Assembly (NCBI GenBank): GCA_937894335.1
Contig: CALCRU010000053.1
Span: 1 to 60,410, forward strand
Length of the DNA: 60,410 nucleotides
Source of the DNA: an uncultured Treponema sp.
Lineage (GTDB): Bacteria; Spirochaetota; Spirochaetia; Treponematales; Treponemataceae
Direction: 5' to 3'
How positions within the stretch are numbered: position 1 is the first letter of the stretch; the number at the start of each line of letters is the position of its first letter. This document shows positions 34,214-42,519 of the stretch, one piece after another. A program made the translations under genes and the position numbers. The notes beneath the pieces are model-generated. The model saw only the letters and a list, made by a program, of their open reading frames with translations, was not told where the DNA came from and made no database searches.

Positions 34214-35206
34214 GCAAGCGGCGTTGACATTAGAGCCTCTCTTCATTCTTAGGGTGGTGGGGATGTTGGCGGATTCTAGTTTGTGTAGGAAGGCGTAGCA
34301 TTCGGATTTTGATGGAGTTGTAAAGGGGAGTGACTTTACTGGGTTCCATGGGATTAGGTTTACATGAACATCCAATCCTTTTGCAAAGTCTATAAGGGCT
34401 TGTGCGCTTTTTTCGTCGGTGTTTATTCCGCTCATAAGAGCAGCTTCCAAAGTTACCCTCTTTTGTGTCTTTTGTGAAAAATATGCTATGGCTTTTTTTA
34501 GTTCGCTTAGGGGATTCCCTACTGCAACTGGCATAAGGGATTTTCTAAGTTCTTCGTTGGCCGTGGTAAGGGAAACTGCAAGACGCACAGAAGGCCCCTT
34601 GTCTGCTAGTTCGTATATGCCCTTTACAATTCCACATGTGCTTAGAGTAATGCGCCTTGGGCTTAGGGCTCTTCCTGCAGGATCTGTAAGTATGGCAATA
34701 GCTTTTCTTATGGCGTCAAGATTTTGTAGTGGTTCTCCCATTCCCATAAAGACAATGTTGTCTAGGCGACCTGCTCTTTCTTCAAGAAAAAGAAACTCCT
34801 CGACAATTTCTGAAGCTGTCAAGTTTCGTGCAAGTCCCAAAGTTCCTGTCTGACAGAAGGCGCACTTCATGGCGCATCCAGCCTGACAGCTTACACAGGC
34901 GGTCTTTCTTTCTTCCCTGTCTGTAAGCAGAACCGTTTCTACGGCGCAGGAATCTTCAAGGGTAACCTGAAGCTTTATGGTTCCGTCTTCGTCCCTAAAT
35001 TCTTTTGAAACCCTGCTTGAACGGAGTACCGCTTTTTCTTCAAGAAGGGCAAGGCTTCCCTTGTCAAGGTTTTTCATTTGGTCAAAAGAAGTTACCCCCT
35101 TGGAAATCCAAAGGTAAACCTGCTTTGCCCTAAAGGAGGGGGTAAGCCCAAGTGTGTCGCAAAGTTCCTGAGGCGTAAGGGCGGCAATGGGAATTTTTGT
35201 ACTCAT
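34175..35206 (-). CDS. rlmN: 23S rRNA (adenine-C2)-methyltransferase
   Basis: About 343 residues from ATG 35206, adjacent to the TAG stop of the TPR gene. The radical SAM motif CAMKCAFC lies in CQAGCAMKCAFCQTGTLG, with VFMGMGEPLQN, RRITLSTCG and the C-terminal mutual-methylation Cys in GSNVNAACGQLGA. It methylates A2503 of 23S rRNA and A37 of some tRNAs. The start lacks a clear ribosome site and probably relies on coupling. Its final 39 bases are duplicated downstream. Confidence 0.94.
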   Translation of the reverse strand: MSTKIPIAALTPQELCDTLGLTPSFRAKQVYLWISKGVTSFDQMKNLDKGSLALLEEKAVLRSSRVSKEFRDEDGTIKLQVTLEDSCAVETVLLTDREERKTACVSCQAGCAMKCAFCQTGTLGLARNLTASEIVEEFLFLEERAGRLDNIVFMGMGEPLQNLDAIRKAIAILTDPAGRALSPRRITLSTCGIVKGIYELADKGPSVRLAVSLTTANEELRKSLMPVAVGNPLSELKKAIAYFSQKTQKRVTLEAALMSGINTDEKSAQALIDFAKGLDVHVNLIPWNPVKSLPFTTPSKSECYAFLHKLESANIPTTLRMKRGSNVNAACGQLGATGMSRQD

Positions 35207-35207
35207 G

Positions 35208-36380
35208 CTAGAGGGGCTTGTTGTTCTGAATCTTGTCAAGCATTTCGTTTATTGCCTGACTTCTCAAACCCTGACGCTGGAAAGCCTGAAGAGACTCAAT
35301 AGCTTTTTGCTTCTGACCCAACTTGATGTAGCAGTCGGCAAGGGCCACATAAAGACGGTAGTTTTTAGGATCGTCCCGTATAAGCCTTGAAAGCCTTTCT
35401 GCAGCCTCGGTGTAGTTTCCTTCTCCCTTGCAAATCAGGGCAAGACCCAATGCAGCATAGGTGTCAAAGTCTATGTCCATTGCACGGTTGTAGTATTCTG
35501 CGGCAGTCTTGTAGTCTCCTGTGTTGCGGTAGGCGTCTCCTGCACGGGTAAGAATAACTTTGTTGTTTGGATCAAGTTCCAGAATACGGTTCCAGTATTC
35601 AATGGAGCAGTGCTGCTGGTTCATTCCGCGGTAGCAGTCTGCCAGTCCAAAGAGGGCGTAGAAATTCTTAGGATCCATTTCCAAAGCCCGTTCAAAGTAG
35701 GGAAGTCCCTTTTCAAATGTCTTTAACTTTCTGTGGCAGTTGCCCAAAGATGTAAGCACGCGGATGTCTACATCATCAGGGTTAAGCTCGTACATCTTAA
35801 GCCAGTAGTAAAGGGCGTCCTTGTATTCCTTAAAGTCGTAGTGAAGGTGTCCCAGTCCAATTAAGGCATAGGCGTTGTTTTCTTCCATGTCAAGAACCTT
35901 AAGGTAAAGCTGCTTTGACTTTTTAAAGTCCCTAATTTTTCTGTAGGCGTCGGCAACTCGTGTAAGGACTGTAATGTTTCTGTCATCATGTACCAGGTAC
36001 TGTTCCCAAATGTCTATGGCCTTGCTGTACTGGTTAAGGGCCTTGTAGCAGTCTGCCAGTCCAAATAGGGCATAGTTGTTGCCAGGGTGACAGGCCAAGC
36101 ACTTTGAATAGAATTCAATTGCCTCGTTGAATTTTCCCTTTTTGCGCTCACTGTCGCCAAGTCCGACCAGAGCGTAGTTGTTGTTTTCCTCAAGGGCAAG
36201 AATCTGATTAAAGGCATCCTTTGCCTCGTTGATTTTGTTTTCCTTTAGCAACGAATAGCCTTTTTTTGAAAGCTCGCTGATTTCGTTTGAAACGGAATCT
36301 TCCGCCTTTTCGGGTGATAGAAATTCCGTCTCTGCAGGAGAGAAGATTTCATCCTCAAGGTTTTCCATTGTTTCAGACAT
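35208..36380 (-). CDS. TPR-repeat protein
   Basis: 390 residues, no signal peptide. About nine 34-residue tetratricopeptide units run from residue 32 to the end, e.g. YALVGLGDSERKKGKFNEAI, YALFGLADCYKALNQYSKAI and YALFGLADCYRGMNQQHCSI. The repeated A-L-x-G-L-x-D-x-x-R/K theme is very regular. GTGAGGTAAAA precedes the ATG. It follows a small gene with similar repeat-like helices, so the two may work together. Partner unknown. Confidence 0.85.
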   Translation of the reverse strand: MSETMENLEDEIFSPAETEFLSPEKAEDSVSNEISELSKKGYSLLKENKINEAKDAFNQILALEENNNYALVGLGDSERKKGKFNEAIEFYSKCLACHPGNNYALFGLADCYKALNQYSKAIDIWEQYLVHDDRNITVLTRVADAYRKIRDFKKSKQLYLKVLDMEENNAYALIGLGHLHYDFKEYKDALYYWLKMYELNPDDVDIRVLTSLGNCHRKLKTFEKGLPYFERALEMDPKNFYALFGLADCYRGMNQQHCSIEYWNRILELDPNNKVILTRAGDAYRNTGDYKTAAEYYNRAMDIDFDTYAALGLALICKGEGNYTEAAERLSRLIRDDPKNYRLYVALADCYIKLGQKQKAIESLQAFQRQGLRSQAINEMLDKIQNNKPL

Positions 36381-36399
36381 TTTTACCTCACTATTTTGT

Positions 36400-36744
36400 C
36401 TAGTCTTTATCTGCCAGCATGACAGAAACCATTTCCGCCATTTTTTCTATTAGCGGAAGAGATTTTCGCTTGTTATGAGCCAGAAGGTACAGTTTAAGCG
36501 CCTTCATGTATTCATTTTTTTTTGCGTAGGCGTCACCTACTCGGGTAAGTCCATCGGAATAGCCTGTGGTAACAAAAATTCGTTCCGCAAGTTCTATTTT
36601 TCCTTCGTTAAAAAGTGCGTTTGCCTTACGGTTTAAAGCAACCTTCTGCTGGTCATTTAAACTGGAAACCGGCTGATCAGTTACTTTTATAAAGCCAACT
36701 GTCTGCTGCTGGGAATCGATTTTATTTTTTAAATCCTCATCCAT
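36400..36744 (-). CDS. Small TPR-like helical protein
   Basis: 114 residues. After a polar N-terminus, LNRKANALFNEGKIELAERI and GLTRVGDAYAKKNEYMKALK form about two TPR-like helix pairs. AAGGGAAAAA lies upstream of the ATG. It sits between rsmD and the large TPR gene, with 12- and 19-base gaps, so all four genes from rsmD to rlmN probably share transcription. No function assigned. Confidence 0.65.
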   Translation of the reverse strand: MDEDLKNKIDSQQQTVGFIKVTDQPVSSLNDQQKVALNRKANALFNEGKIELAERIFVTTGYSDGLTRVGDAYAKKNEYMKALKLYLLAHNKRKSLPLIEKMAEMVSVMLADKD

Positions 36745-36756
36745 ACACTTTTTCCC

Positions 36757-37356
36757 TTATATGTTATCATTTTGAGCCGATTTGTCAAGGTTTATTTCAG
36801 AATTATCAGAAAATTTAAAAAAATCTACGATTGAACGCCCGTATGTGCGCCTGTCTACCCTGTGTAAGGCCCCTATGTCGTCTTCCAAAAGGTCTTCCCT
36901 TGGATAGTGCACTAGCAGAGTTCCGCCTTTCTTTAAGAGAGACCTTTCTCCTACGGTTTTAATAAGTTCTCGCCTGTATTTGTAAGGAAAGGGTGGGTCC
37001 ATGAAGATAAAGTCAAACTGCCTCTGGCACCTTTTAAGATAAAGTTCCACCGCCATAAAGTGACAGTCAATTTTTATGCCCAGTTCCTCTTCTGTTATGG
37101 CAACATTTTTAAAAATGATTTTTGCCTTTGCCCTGTCCATTTCGCACAGGGAAACATCTGTAGCTCCGTGGCTTACGGCTTCTATTGCAATTGTTCCCGA
37201 GCCGCTAAACAAGTCTAGAAAGGACGCTCCGTCAAGAGAGGAACCCAGTATGGAAAAAACGGATTCCCTCATTTTATCCATTGCAGGACGGATTGCCATT
37301 TTGCCAGCAGGAAAGTCTATTATTCGTCCTTTTAAGAGTCCTCCCGTTATGCGCAT
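36757..37356 (-). CDS. rsmD: 16S rRNA (guanine966-N2)-methyltransferase
   Basis: 199 residues. The start MRITGGLLKGR, RPAMDKMRESVFSIL, SAM site FLDLFSGSGTIAIEAVS and catalytic MDPPFPY are typical RsmD. It methylates 16S rRNA during 30S assembly. The ATG directly follows the stop of the ankyrin gene (TAA-ATG), so expression is coupled to it. Confidence 0.93.
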   Translation of the reverse strand: MRITGGLLKGRIIDFPAGKMAIRPAMDKMRESVFSILGSSLDGASFLDLFSGSGTIAIEAVSHGATDVSLCEMDRAKAKIIFKNVAITEEELGIKIDCHFMAVELYLKRCQRQFDFIFMDPPFPYKYRRELIKTVGERSLLKKGGTLLVHYPREDLLEDDIGALHRVDRRTYGRSIVDFFKFSDNSEINLDKSAQNDNI

Positions 37357-39087
37357 TTAGTATCCCACGCCTTCGTTAAGAGTCCAGTAAACATCGTCAT
37401 GGGGAAGCCTTCTGTTCTGCTTTGCATAGTCAAAGGCTGTATTTCCGTCTGCGTCCCTTGCCTGTGTTCTTGCGCCTTCGTCCAAAAGCATTTTAAGGAC
37501 TGCCGTGGAGTCGCAGTATTCGGCGGCATACATAAGGGGAGTGCGCCCCTTCCAAACTCTGTTGACTGAAATTCCCATGTCAAGGAAAATCTGAATCTTT
37601 GTCTGCTTGATATGGTCACTTCCTGCCGTGCTTGTTATAGTCATGACAAATGCCTTAAACACTTCTTCTTCCGAAGCGGACCGTCCTTCAAGGAGGAGTG
37701 AAAGTATCCCCGGATTCTGAGAGTAGTCTGCCGCAATAAGGAGGGGAGTGGCGTTGTACTTGTTCCTTATTCTGATGTGGGCACCAGCCTTAATTAGGGT
37801 TTCTACTATGCTTAGGGAATTCTGATACCGTACTGCATACATGAGTGCCGACCATCCGTCTTGATCTCTTGTGTTTACATCTGCACCGTTGTCAATAAGG
37901 TTCTGAACATCCCAGTCGTTTCCTGCCTTGGCCGCCTTCATAAGGAGGGTTACTCCGTTTTCATCCGCCTGATTGGGACTGTCTATTTTTACAGTCTGAG
38001 TTTTTACACTTTCTTCTGGCTGTGCAGGCTGGGCTGTTACTGCATAGTCGTAAAGGTAGGGCGAAGGTTCCTTTGGTTCTGCCTTAACTTCTGGCATTGG
38101 CTCTGGTTCGCTTACTTCCTCTTCTTTAGTGGAATCTTCTCCTTCAGGTTCTGCCTCTTCTGCCGTGGATTGCTCTTCTTCCCTTGCTTCTGGTTCCGCT
38201 TCTGTAGTAACTGATACAAGGACTTCTTCTTCGGGCAGGACTGGTGCAGGCTCTGGCTCTACATTTCCTTCAGGGGCTACTTCTTCAGGCTCTTCTGTAG
38301 AAGGTTCTACTGAAGAAGAGTCTTCTGGTTCAGATTCTAGTTCTGGTTGGGGCATAGAGTCAGAGTCAGTGTCTGCTTCTTCAGTTACTTCTGGACTCTC
38401 TTCTTCCCTAGAATTCTCTTCATCAGAAATGGAAACTGAGGAAACGCTTTCGTCTTCACCGCCAAAGGAGGGAACATAGGTTGTGGTTGCAGTGCCTCCC
38501 ACGCTGGTGCCTGATTTTTTTTCTCCTGAAGAGGTGGAAGTTTTTTCAGTCTGGCTTTGTGCTGTTTCCGTCTGTGTTGTCTTTTGTGTTGATGCCGTCT
38601 TTGCGTCAGGGTCTTTGGCATATGCTGTCAGTGCTTCGTATATTGCTGGATTAGAGTTCTGCTTTGCATAGTAGAAGGAGTTGTGTCCAGATGAGTCTTT
38701 TGCAGTAACGCGGCCACTTCTTCCCACACCGAAAACTGTTCCGTAAGAGACAATGGCGTCTATTACTGCCGGGTCGGAGGAATACTGGGCTGCGAACATA
38801 AGGGGGGTCCTCTTGTCCTTTGCCTTGTCAGTGGGGCTGCAGTCGGCTTTAAGAAGTATGTTTACGATTTCTAGAGAACGGTCTGCTTTTAGTACCAGCA
38901 TGAGGAAGGTTTCTCTGTTGTCGCCAAAAACCTGTCCCTTAAGGTTTGCGTTCCTTTTTAAGGCTGTAGAAATTTCTCCCGAGCTTCCGTTTGCGGCAAG
39001 GGCAAAATAGTCTGTGGTATCTTTTGCAAACAGCGGAATGGCAAGCATTACCGCAAGAACAGTCAGTAAAAATCGTTTTGTGCGCAT
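37357..39087 (-). CDS. Exported ankyrin-repeat protein with an acidic central region
   Basis: 576 residues. A signal peptide (MRTKRFLLTVLAVMLAIPLF) is followed by ankyrin units at about residues 35-150 (ETFLMLVLKADRSLEIVNIL, RTPLMFAAQYSSDPAVIDAI), a Ser/Thr/Gln then Glu/Pro-rich low-complexity segment (about 155-345), and further ankyrin units at 370-570 (GVTLLMKAAKAGNDWDVQNL, WSALMYAVRYQNSLSIVETL). Probably periplasmic, binding unknown proteins. The -10 box TATAAT ends 6 bases before the ATG. rsmD follows with no gap. Confidence 0.82.
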   Translation of the reverse strand: MRTKRFLLTVLAVMLAIPLFAKDTTDYFALAANGSSGEISTALKRNANLKGQVFGDNRETFLMLVLKADRSLEIVNILLKADCSPTDKAKDKRTPLMFAAQYSSDPAVIDAIVSYGTVFGVGRSGRVTAKDSSGHNSFYYAKQNSNPAIYEALTAYAKDPDAKTASTQKTTQTETAQSQTEKTSTSSGEKKSGTSVGGTATTTYVPSFGGEDESVSSVSISDEENSREEESPEVTEEADTDSDSMPQPELESEPEDSSSVEPSTEEPEEVAPEGNVEPEPAPVLPEEEVLVSVTTEAEPEAREEEQSTAEEAEPEGEDSTKEEEVSEPEPMPEVKAEPKEPSPYLYDYAVTAQPAQPEESVKTQTVKIDSPNQADENGVTLLMKAAKAGNDWDVQNLIDNGADVNTRDQDGWSALMYAVRYQNSLSIVETLIKAGAHIRIRNKYNATPLLIAADYSQNPGILSLLLEGRSASEEEVFKAFVMTITSTAGSDHIKQTKIQIFLDMGISVNRVWKGRTPLMYAAEYCDSTAVLKMLLDEGARTQARDADGNTAFDYAKQNRRLPHDDVYWTLNEGVGY

Positions 39088-39093
39088 GGATAA

Positions 39094-39122
39094 ATTATAA
39101 AATCAGATTGACAATCAGTCAA
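39094..39122 (-). promoter_or_regulatory. Leaderless-type promoter of the ankyrin gene
   Basis: On the minus strand TTGACT (39122-39117), a 17-base spacer and a perfect TATAAT (39099-39094) end 6 bases before the ATG at 39087. Its spacer contains the left arm of the inverted repeat at 39102-39164. Confidence 0.7.
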
Positions 39123-39164
39123 TAGATAGGTGGGAAAGTCTTGACTAAAAGGTGTCAATCTGAT
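39102..39164. promoter_or_regulatory. 12-bp inverted repeat lying in two divergent promoters
   Basis: ATCAGATTGACA (39102-39113) and TGTCAATCTGAT (39153-39164) are perfect inverted copies with 39 bases between. The left arm lies in the spacer of the ankyrin promoter and the right arm in the spacer and first -10 base of the rpsF promoter. The symmetric placement suggests a paired operator, or a shared sequence feature of the two promoters. Confidence 0.55.
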
Positions 39165-39169
39165 ACCCT
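39141..39169 (+). promoter_or_regulatory. Promoter of the rpsF-ssb-rpsR-rplI operon
   Basis: TTGACT (39141-39146), a 17-base spacer and an extended -10, TG at 61-62 then TACCCT (39164-39169), precede rpsF. Transcription from about 39176 gives a leader of about 50 bases with one hairpin and an AAGGAG site. Confidence 0.6.
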
Positions 39170-39182
39170 ATTGTGACCCCTT

Positions 39183-39202
39183 GGAATTGCGCACGCAGTT
39201 CC
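39183..39202 (+). ncRNA. Leader hairpin before rpsF
   Basis: GGAATTGCG and CGCAGTTCC pair over 9 bp (one U-G) around CA in the rpsF leader. In many bacteria the S6-S18 complex binds its own mRNA leader; this could be such a site, but I did not confirm the conserved bulge of that motif. Confidence 0.4.
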
Positions 39203-39227
39203 CATTTTGACCATAAGGAGACATACA

Positions 39228-39518
39228 ATGAGAAAGTATGAACTTATGACTATCTATCCTCTTGAGGATGATAAGTACAAGGCAGGCATAGAGACATTGC
39301 GCACTGACCTTGCAAAATTCGGCACCGAAATCGAAAAGGAAGAACCCTTTGGTGATCGCGAACTTACCTACCCAGTAAAGAAGCAGAGACGCGGACGCTT
39401 TGTTCTTCTTCACATCAAGGCAAATCCAGCAAAAATTGCAGAAATGGACGCTCAGTTCAAGTTCAATGAGAATTTGCTCAAGTACCTCTTTGTACTCAAA
39501 GACGAAAAAGACGCATAA
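39228..39518 (+). CDS. rpsF: Ribosomal protein S6
   Basis: About 96 residues from ATG 39228, with AAGGAG 8 bases upstream; seven in-frame codons before it precede the ribosome site and are not used. MRKYELMTIYPLEDDKYKAG, LAKFGTEIEKEEPFGDRELT and KQRRGRFVLLHIKA are typical S6. It binds S18 on the 30S platform and heads the common rpsF-ssb-rpsR-rplI operon. Confidence 0.96.
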   Translation: MRKYELMTIYPLEDDKYKAGIETLRTDLAKFGTEIEKEEPFGDRELTYPVKKQRRGRFVLLHIKANPAKIAEMDAQFKFNENLLKYLFVLKDEKDA

Positions 39519-39549
39519 TTTTTAACGGTTTTATATTTCCGGAGGATTT

Positions 39550-40032
39550 ATGGCAAGCAATGATTTAAACAGTGTCGCTATCGTAGGTAGACTTACAAGA
39601 GATGCGGAAGTCCGTTACTCCCAGTCGGGAAGTGCGGTTGCATCCCTTAGCATCGCCGTAAACCACAGCCGCAAGGACGGTGATCAGTGGATAAGCGAGG
39701 TTGACTACTTTGATGTTTCGCTGTTTGGCAAGCAGGCCGAAGCATTGCGTTCCTACCTTACCAAGGGAAAGCAAATCGCCGTTCAAGGAGCATTAAGGCA
39801 GGACCGTTGGGAAAAGGACGGTCAGAAGTTCAGCAAGGTAAAAATCAACGCCAGCAATATAGAACTGCTTGGTGGCCGCTCGGACAATGGGGGCTCTCCC
39901 GGAGCATATGGCTCTATGGGAGGACAGGAGCGACAGGCATTTGCACCTCGTCAGAACTACGATGCACCTCCACCAGATGGTGATTCATTTGGCGCAGACG
40001 GCGGAGAATTCCCCGAAGATATACCATTCTAA
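39550..40032 (+). CDS. ssb: Single-stranded DNA-binding protein
   Basis: 160 residues. The OB fold begins NSVAIVGRLTRDAEVRYSQS and continues with SIAVNHSRK and KGKQIAVQGALRQDRWEKDG. A Gly/Gln/Asp-rich linker leads to the conserved acidic tip EDIPF, which recruits repair and replication proteins. GGAGG precedes the ATG. It sits between rpsF and rpsR as in many bacteria. Confidence 0.96.
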   Translation: MASNDLNSVAIVGRLTRDAEVRYSQSGSAVASLSIAVNHSRKDGDQWISEVDYFDVSLFGKQAEALRSYLTKGKQIAVQGALRQDRWEKDGQKFSKVKINASNIELLGGRSDNGGSPGAYGSMGGQERQAFAPRQNYDAPPPDGDSFGADGGEFPEDIPF

Positions 40033-40055
40033 CAATTTAATTAGGAGAAACTATT

Positions 40056-40379
40056 ATGGCAGACGAGAATATGGAAAAGGCAGAAATGAGCCAGGCTGAA
40101 ATCAACGAGCAGCCCCTTCAGGATCAGGGTCGTGAAGACGAAGCCCGCACAAGAAGAGGAAAGGGAAAAGCATTCTTCCACAAGAAGGAGTGCCGCTTCT
40201 GCTCTAACAAGGCAAAAATCGACTACAAGGATGGAGATGGACTCCGCCGCTTTACAACAGAGCGCGGTAAGATTCTTCCCCGCCGCATTACAGGTACATG
40301 CGCAAAGCATCAGAAGGAACTTGCCCGTGCCATCAAACGCGCAAGGGCAATCTGCCTTCTTCCTTATGTAGCAGACTAA
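40056..40379 (+). CDS. rpsR: Ribosomal protein S18
   Basis: 107 residues, longer than usual because of an acidic N-terminal extension of about 40 residues. The S18 core is KKECRFCSNKAKIDYKDGDG, ERGKILPRRITGTCAKHQ and KRARAICLLPYV. AGGAG precedes the ATG. It pairs with S6 in the 30S subunit. Confidence 0.96.
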   Translation: MADENMEKAEMSQAEINEQPLQDQGREDEARTRRGKGKAFFHKKECRFCSNKAKIDYKDGDGLRRFTTERGKILPRRITGTCAKHQKELARAIKRARAICLLPYVAD

Positions 40380-40396
40380 GTTAGACAAAAAAAATG

Positions 40397-40428
40397 GGCT
40401 GGCGATCCAACTCCTGGTGACGCTGGCC
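40397..40428 (+). ncRNA. Hairpin between rpsR and rplI
   Basis: GGCTGGCG and CGCTGGCC pair over 8 bp (two G-U pairs), with an inner CCA/TGG pairing. No T run follows, so it is unlikely to be a full terminator; it may modulate rplI relative to rpsR or stabilise mRNA ends. The rplI ribosome site (AAGAGGAGC) lies just after it. Confidence 0.45.
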
Positions 40429-40451
40429 TTAAAGAATAAGAGGAGCTTGAA

Positions 40452-40973
40452 ATGAAAGTTATTCTTAACGAAGATGTAAAGCATCTTGGAGAAATGGGCG
40501 ACGTAAAGAACGTTGCAAATGGCTATGCCCGTAACTATCTGTTCCCGCATATGTATGCCGTGCCTTACAATCCTGAAACAGTTGCTTACTTTGAAGGTAA
40601 AAAGGCAGAAATCGAAGCACGCAAGGAAAAGAAAAGAGCAGACAGCCGCACCCTTAAGGAAAAGCTGGAAGCACTTACTGTTGAGCTTGTTATGCCAGCA
40701 GGAAGCAACGGAAAACTCTATGGTGCCGTTACAAATCAGACTGTTGCAGACTTCTATGCAAAGAACGGTTACGAAGTTGAACGCAAGCGCATTGAGGTTC
40801 CCGGCTCAACAATTAAGCAGGTTGGAAACTATGCAATTAAGGTTCACCTGTACGAGGCAACACTGGCAGAAGCAAAACTGGTCGTAAAGGCTCAGGAAGA
40901 AGCTTCTACAGAAAAGGCCGCTCCCAAGGCAAAGAAAGAAGCCTCTGAAGAAAAGGCAGAAAAGTCCGAGTAA
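40452..40973 (+). CDS. rplI: Ribosomal protein L9
   Basis: 173 residues. The N-domain MKVILNEDVKHLGEMGDVKN with NGYARNYLFP and the C-domain GSNGKLYGAVTNQTVADF are typical L9. A Lys/Ala/Glu-rich tail of about 25 residues extends beyond the usual end. It is last in the rpsF operon, and a hairpin lies 25 bases after the stop. Confidence 0.96.
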   Translation: MKVILNEDVKHLGEMGDVKNVANGYARNYLFPHMYAVPYNPETVAYFEGKKAEIEARKEKKRADSRTLKEKLEALTVELVMPAGSNGKLYGAVTNQTVADFYAKNGYEVERKRIEVPGSTIKQVGNYAIKVHLYEATLAEAKLVVKAQEEASTEKAAPKAKKEASEEKAEKSE

Positions 40974-40998
40974 TCGGAATCCGCCTAAAAGAAAAATT

Positions 40999-41034
40999 CC
41001 CTCTTTGAGCAGGTTAAATCTTACTCAAAGGGGG
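40999..41034 (+). terminator. Terminator or attenuator after rplI
   Basis: CCCTCTTTGAG (40999-41009) pairs with CTCAAAGGGGG (41024-41034), 11 bp with one wobble, loop 14 bases, followed by TTTCCTGTTTT. The broken T run suggests incomplete termination, so some transcripts may reach dnaB. Confidence 0.6.
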
Positions 41035-41105
41035 TTTCCTGTTTTAAAGAAACATGCTGTGCAAAAACTGTTGTTTTTTTGTGCAATAGCGGTGGAGAAT
41101 TCCTT

Positions 41106-42434
41106 ATGGAACTTAAAGACAAAATCCCGCCCCACAATCTTGAGGCGGAACAGGCTACCCTTGGAGCAATAATGCTTGACTGGTCGGCAATAGACCGAGT
41201 GGGCAGCCTTCTGCATTCCGACAGCTTCTACAGCCATCAGAATCAGGTTATTTACGATGCCATGCTTTCCCTTGCCAACGCTCGCAACATTCACGGAGAT
41301 GTCCTTACAATTATAGAGGAACTTACCAGGACCGGCAAATTGGAAGAGGCTGGCGGTGCTTCCTATATTTCTTCCCTTACTGATGTGGTTCCCACTGCGG
41401 CAAATGTGGAGCATTATGTTAGCATAGTAAAGGACAATGCATCCCGTCGTAGCTTAATAAAACTTTCTTCCGAAGTTAAGGCCATGAGTTTTGACCAGTC
41501 CCACGAATGCAGGGAAATTCTTGAAGAAGTGGAGCAGAAAATCTTTCGGCTTACGGATCAGGATCAGACTACCGAAACAAAAAAAATGCAGGATGTCATA
41601 ACCGACACCATAAAAATAATTGATGACCGCTACAAGAAAAAGGGTGACTATACGGGAATACCTTCTGGCTTTGACGACTTGGACAACATGACCAGCGGTT
41701 TCCAAAACGGAGAAATGATAATTGTTGGTGCCCGCCCGTCTATGGGTAAGACGGCTCTTGCACTTTCCATGATGCAGAATATAGCAATCAGAAAGGAAAT
41801 TCCCTGCGGATTTTTTAGCCTTGAAATGTCGGCTGTTCAAATAGGTCAGCGTCTTCTTTCTCAGGTTTCTGGGGTCCATGCAAACAAACTTAGGAACGGA
41901 CTTATTAAACAGAGTGACTTTCAAAGTTTGCAGGTTGCGGCAGGACAGTGCTATAATGCGCCCCTTTACATTTGCGACACGCCCAACATGAGCCTAATTG
42001 ATGTTCGTGCTCAGGCAAGAAGAATGAAGACCAACAACGATGTAAAAATTATCTTCATAGACTATATTGGCCTTATCGGTTCTGAACACGAGGATGCCCC
42101 TGTATACGAGCAGCAGGCGGCAATTTCAAAGTCCCTTAAGAGCCTTGCCCGAGAGCTTAACATACCTATCGTGGTGCTATGTCAGGTAAGCCGTGATGCG
42201 GAAGGCAACGAGCCAACCCTTGCAAACCTTCGCGGTTCTGGTTCAATAGAGCAGGACGCCGACATGGTCATGTTCATTCACGGAGAACGCCGCCCCAAGG
42301 GAGAAGACGAAAACCCCATAAGGGACAGAAAACTGATTGTTGCAAAACAGCGTAACGGTCCTATTGGAGATGTGGATCTTATCTACATTGCTCCCTGTAC
42401 AAGATTTGAAAGCAAGTCTAGGGATAAGTCTTAA
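41106..42434 (+). CDS. dnaB: Replicative DNA helicase
   Basis: About 442 residues from ATG 41106 (GGTGGAG upstream). The N-terminal DnaG-interaction domain begins PPHNLEAEQATLGAIML; the RecA-type domain has Walker A GARPSMGKTAL, CGFFSLEMSA, IIFIDYIGL and LANLRGSGSIEQDADMVMFI. It unwinds DNA at the fork. It follows the ribosomal operon, the usual rplI-dnaB neighbourhood. No intein is present. Confidence 0.96.
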   Translation: MELKDKIPPHNLEAEQATLGAIMLDWSAIDRVGSLLHSDSFYSHQNQVIYDAMLSLANARNIHGDVLTIIEELTRTGKLEEAGGASYISSLTDVVPTAANVEHYVSIVKDNASRRSLIKLSSEVKAMSFDQSHECREILEEVEQKIFRLTDQDQTTETKKMQDVITDTIKIIDDRYKKKGDYTGIPSGFDDLDNMTSGFQNGEMIIVGARPSMGKTALALSMMQNIAIRKEIPCGFFSLEMSAVQIGQRLLSQVSGVHANKLRNGLIKQSDFQSLQVAAGQCYNAPLYICDTPNMSLIDVRAQARRMKTNNDVKIIFIDYIGLIGSEHEDAPVYEQQAAISKSLKSLARELNIPIVVLCQVSRDAEGNEPTLANLRGSGSIEQDADMVMFIHGERRPKGEDENPIRDRKLIVAKQRNGPIGDVDLIYIAPCTRFESKSRDKS

Positions 42435-42440
42435 AAAAAG

Positions 42441-42497
42441 AAAGGCCGCCCTCTGCAGATTGAAGTCTAGTTCAAAATGCAAAGGACAGCCTTTTTT
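42441..42497. terminator. Bidirectional terminator between dnaB and the P83/100 gene
   Basis: Arms 42441-42457 and 42478-42494 pair over about 17 positions with a few G-U or mismatched pairs. On the plus strand the arm runs into TTTTTT (42492-42497), and on the minus strand CTTTCTTTTTTT follows, so it can stop both convergent transcripts. Confidence 0.8.
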
Positions 42498-42519
42498 ATG
42501 CAGTGAGCCTTATATGGCC

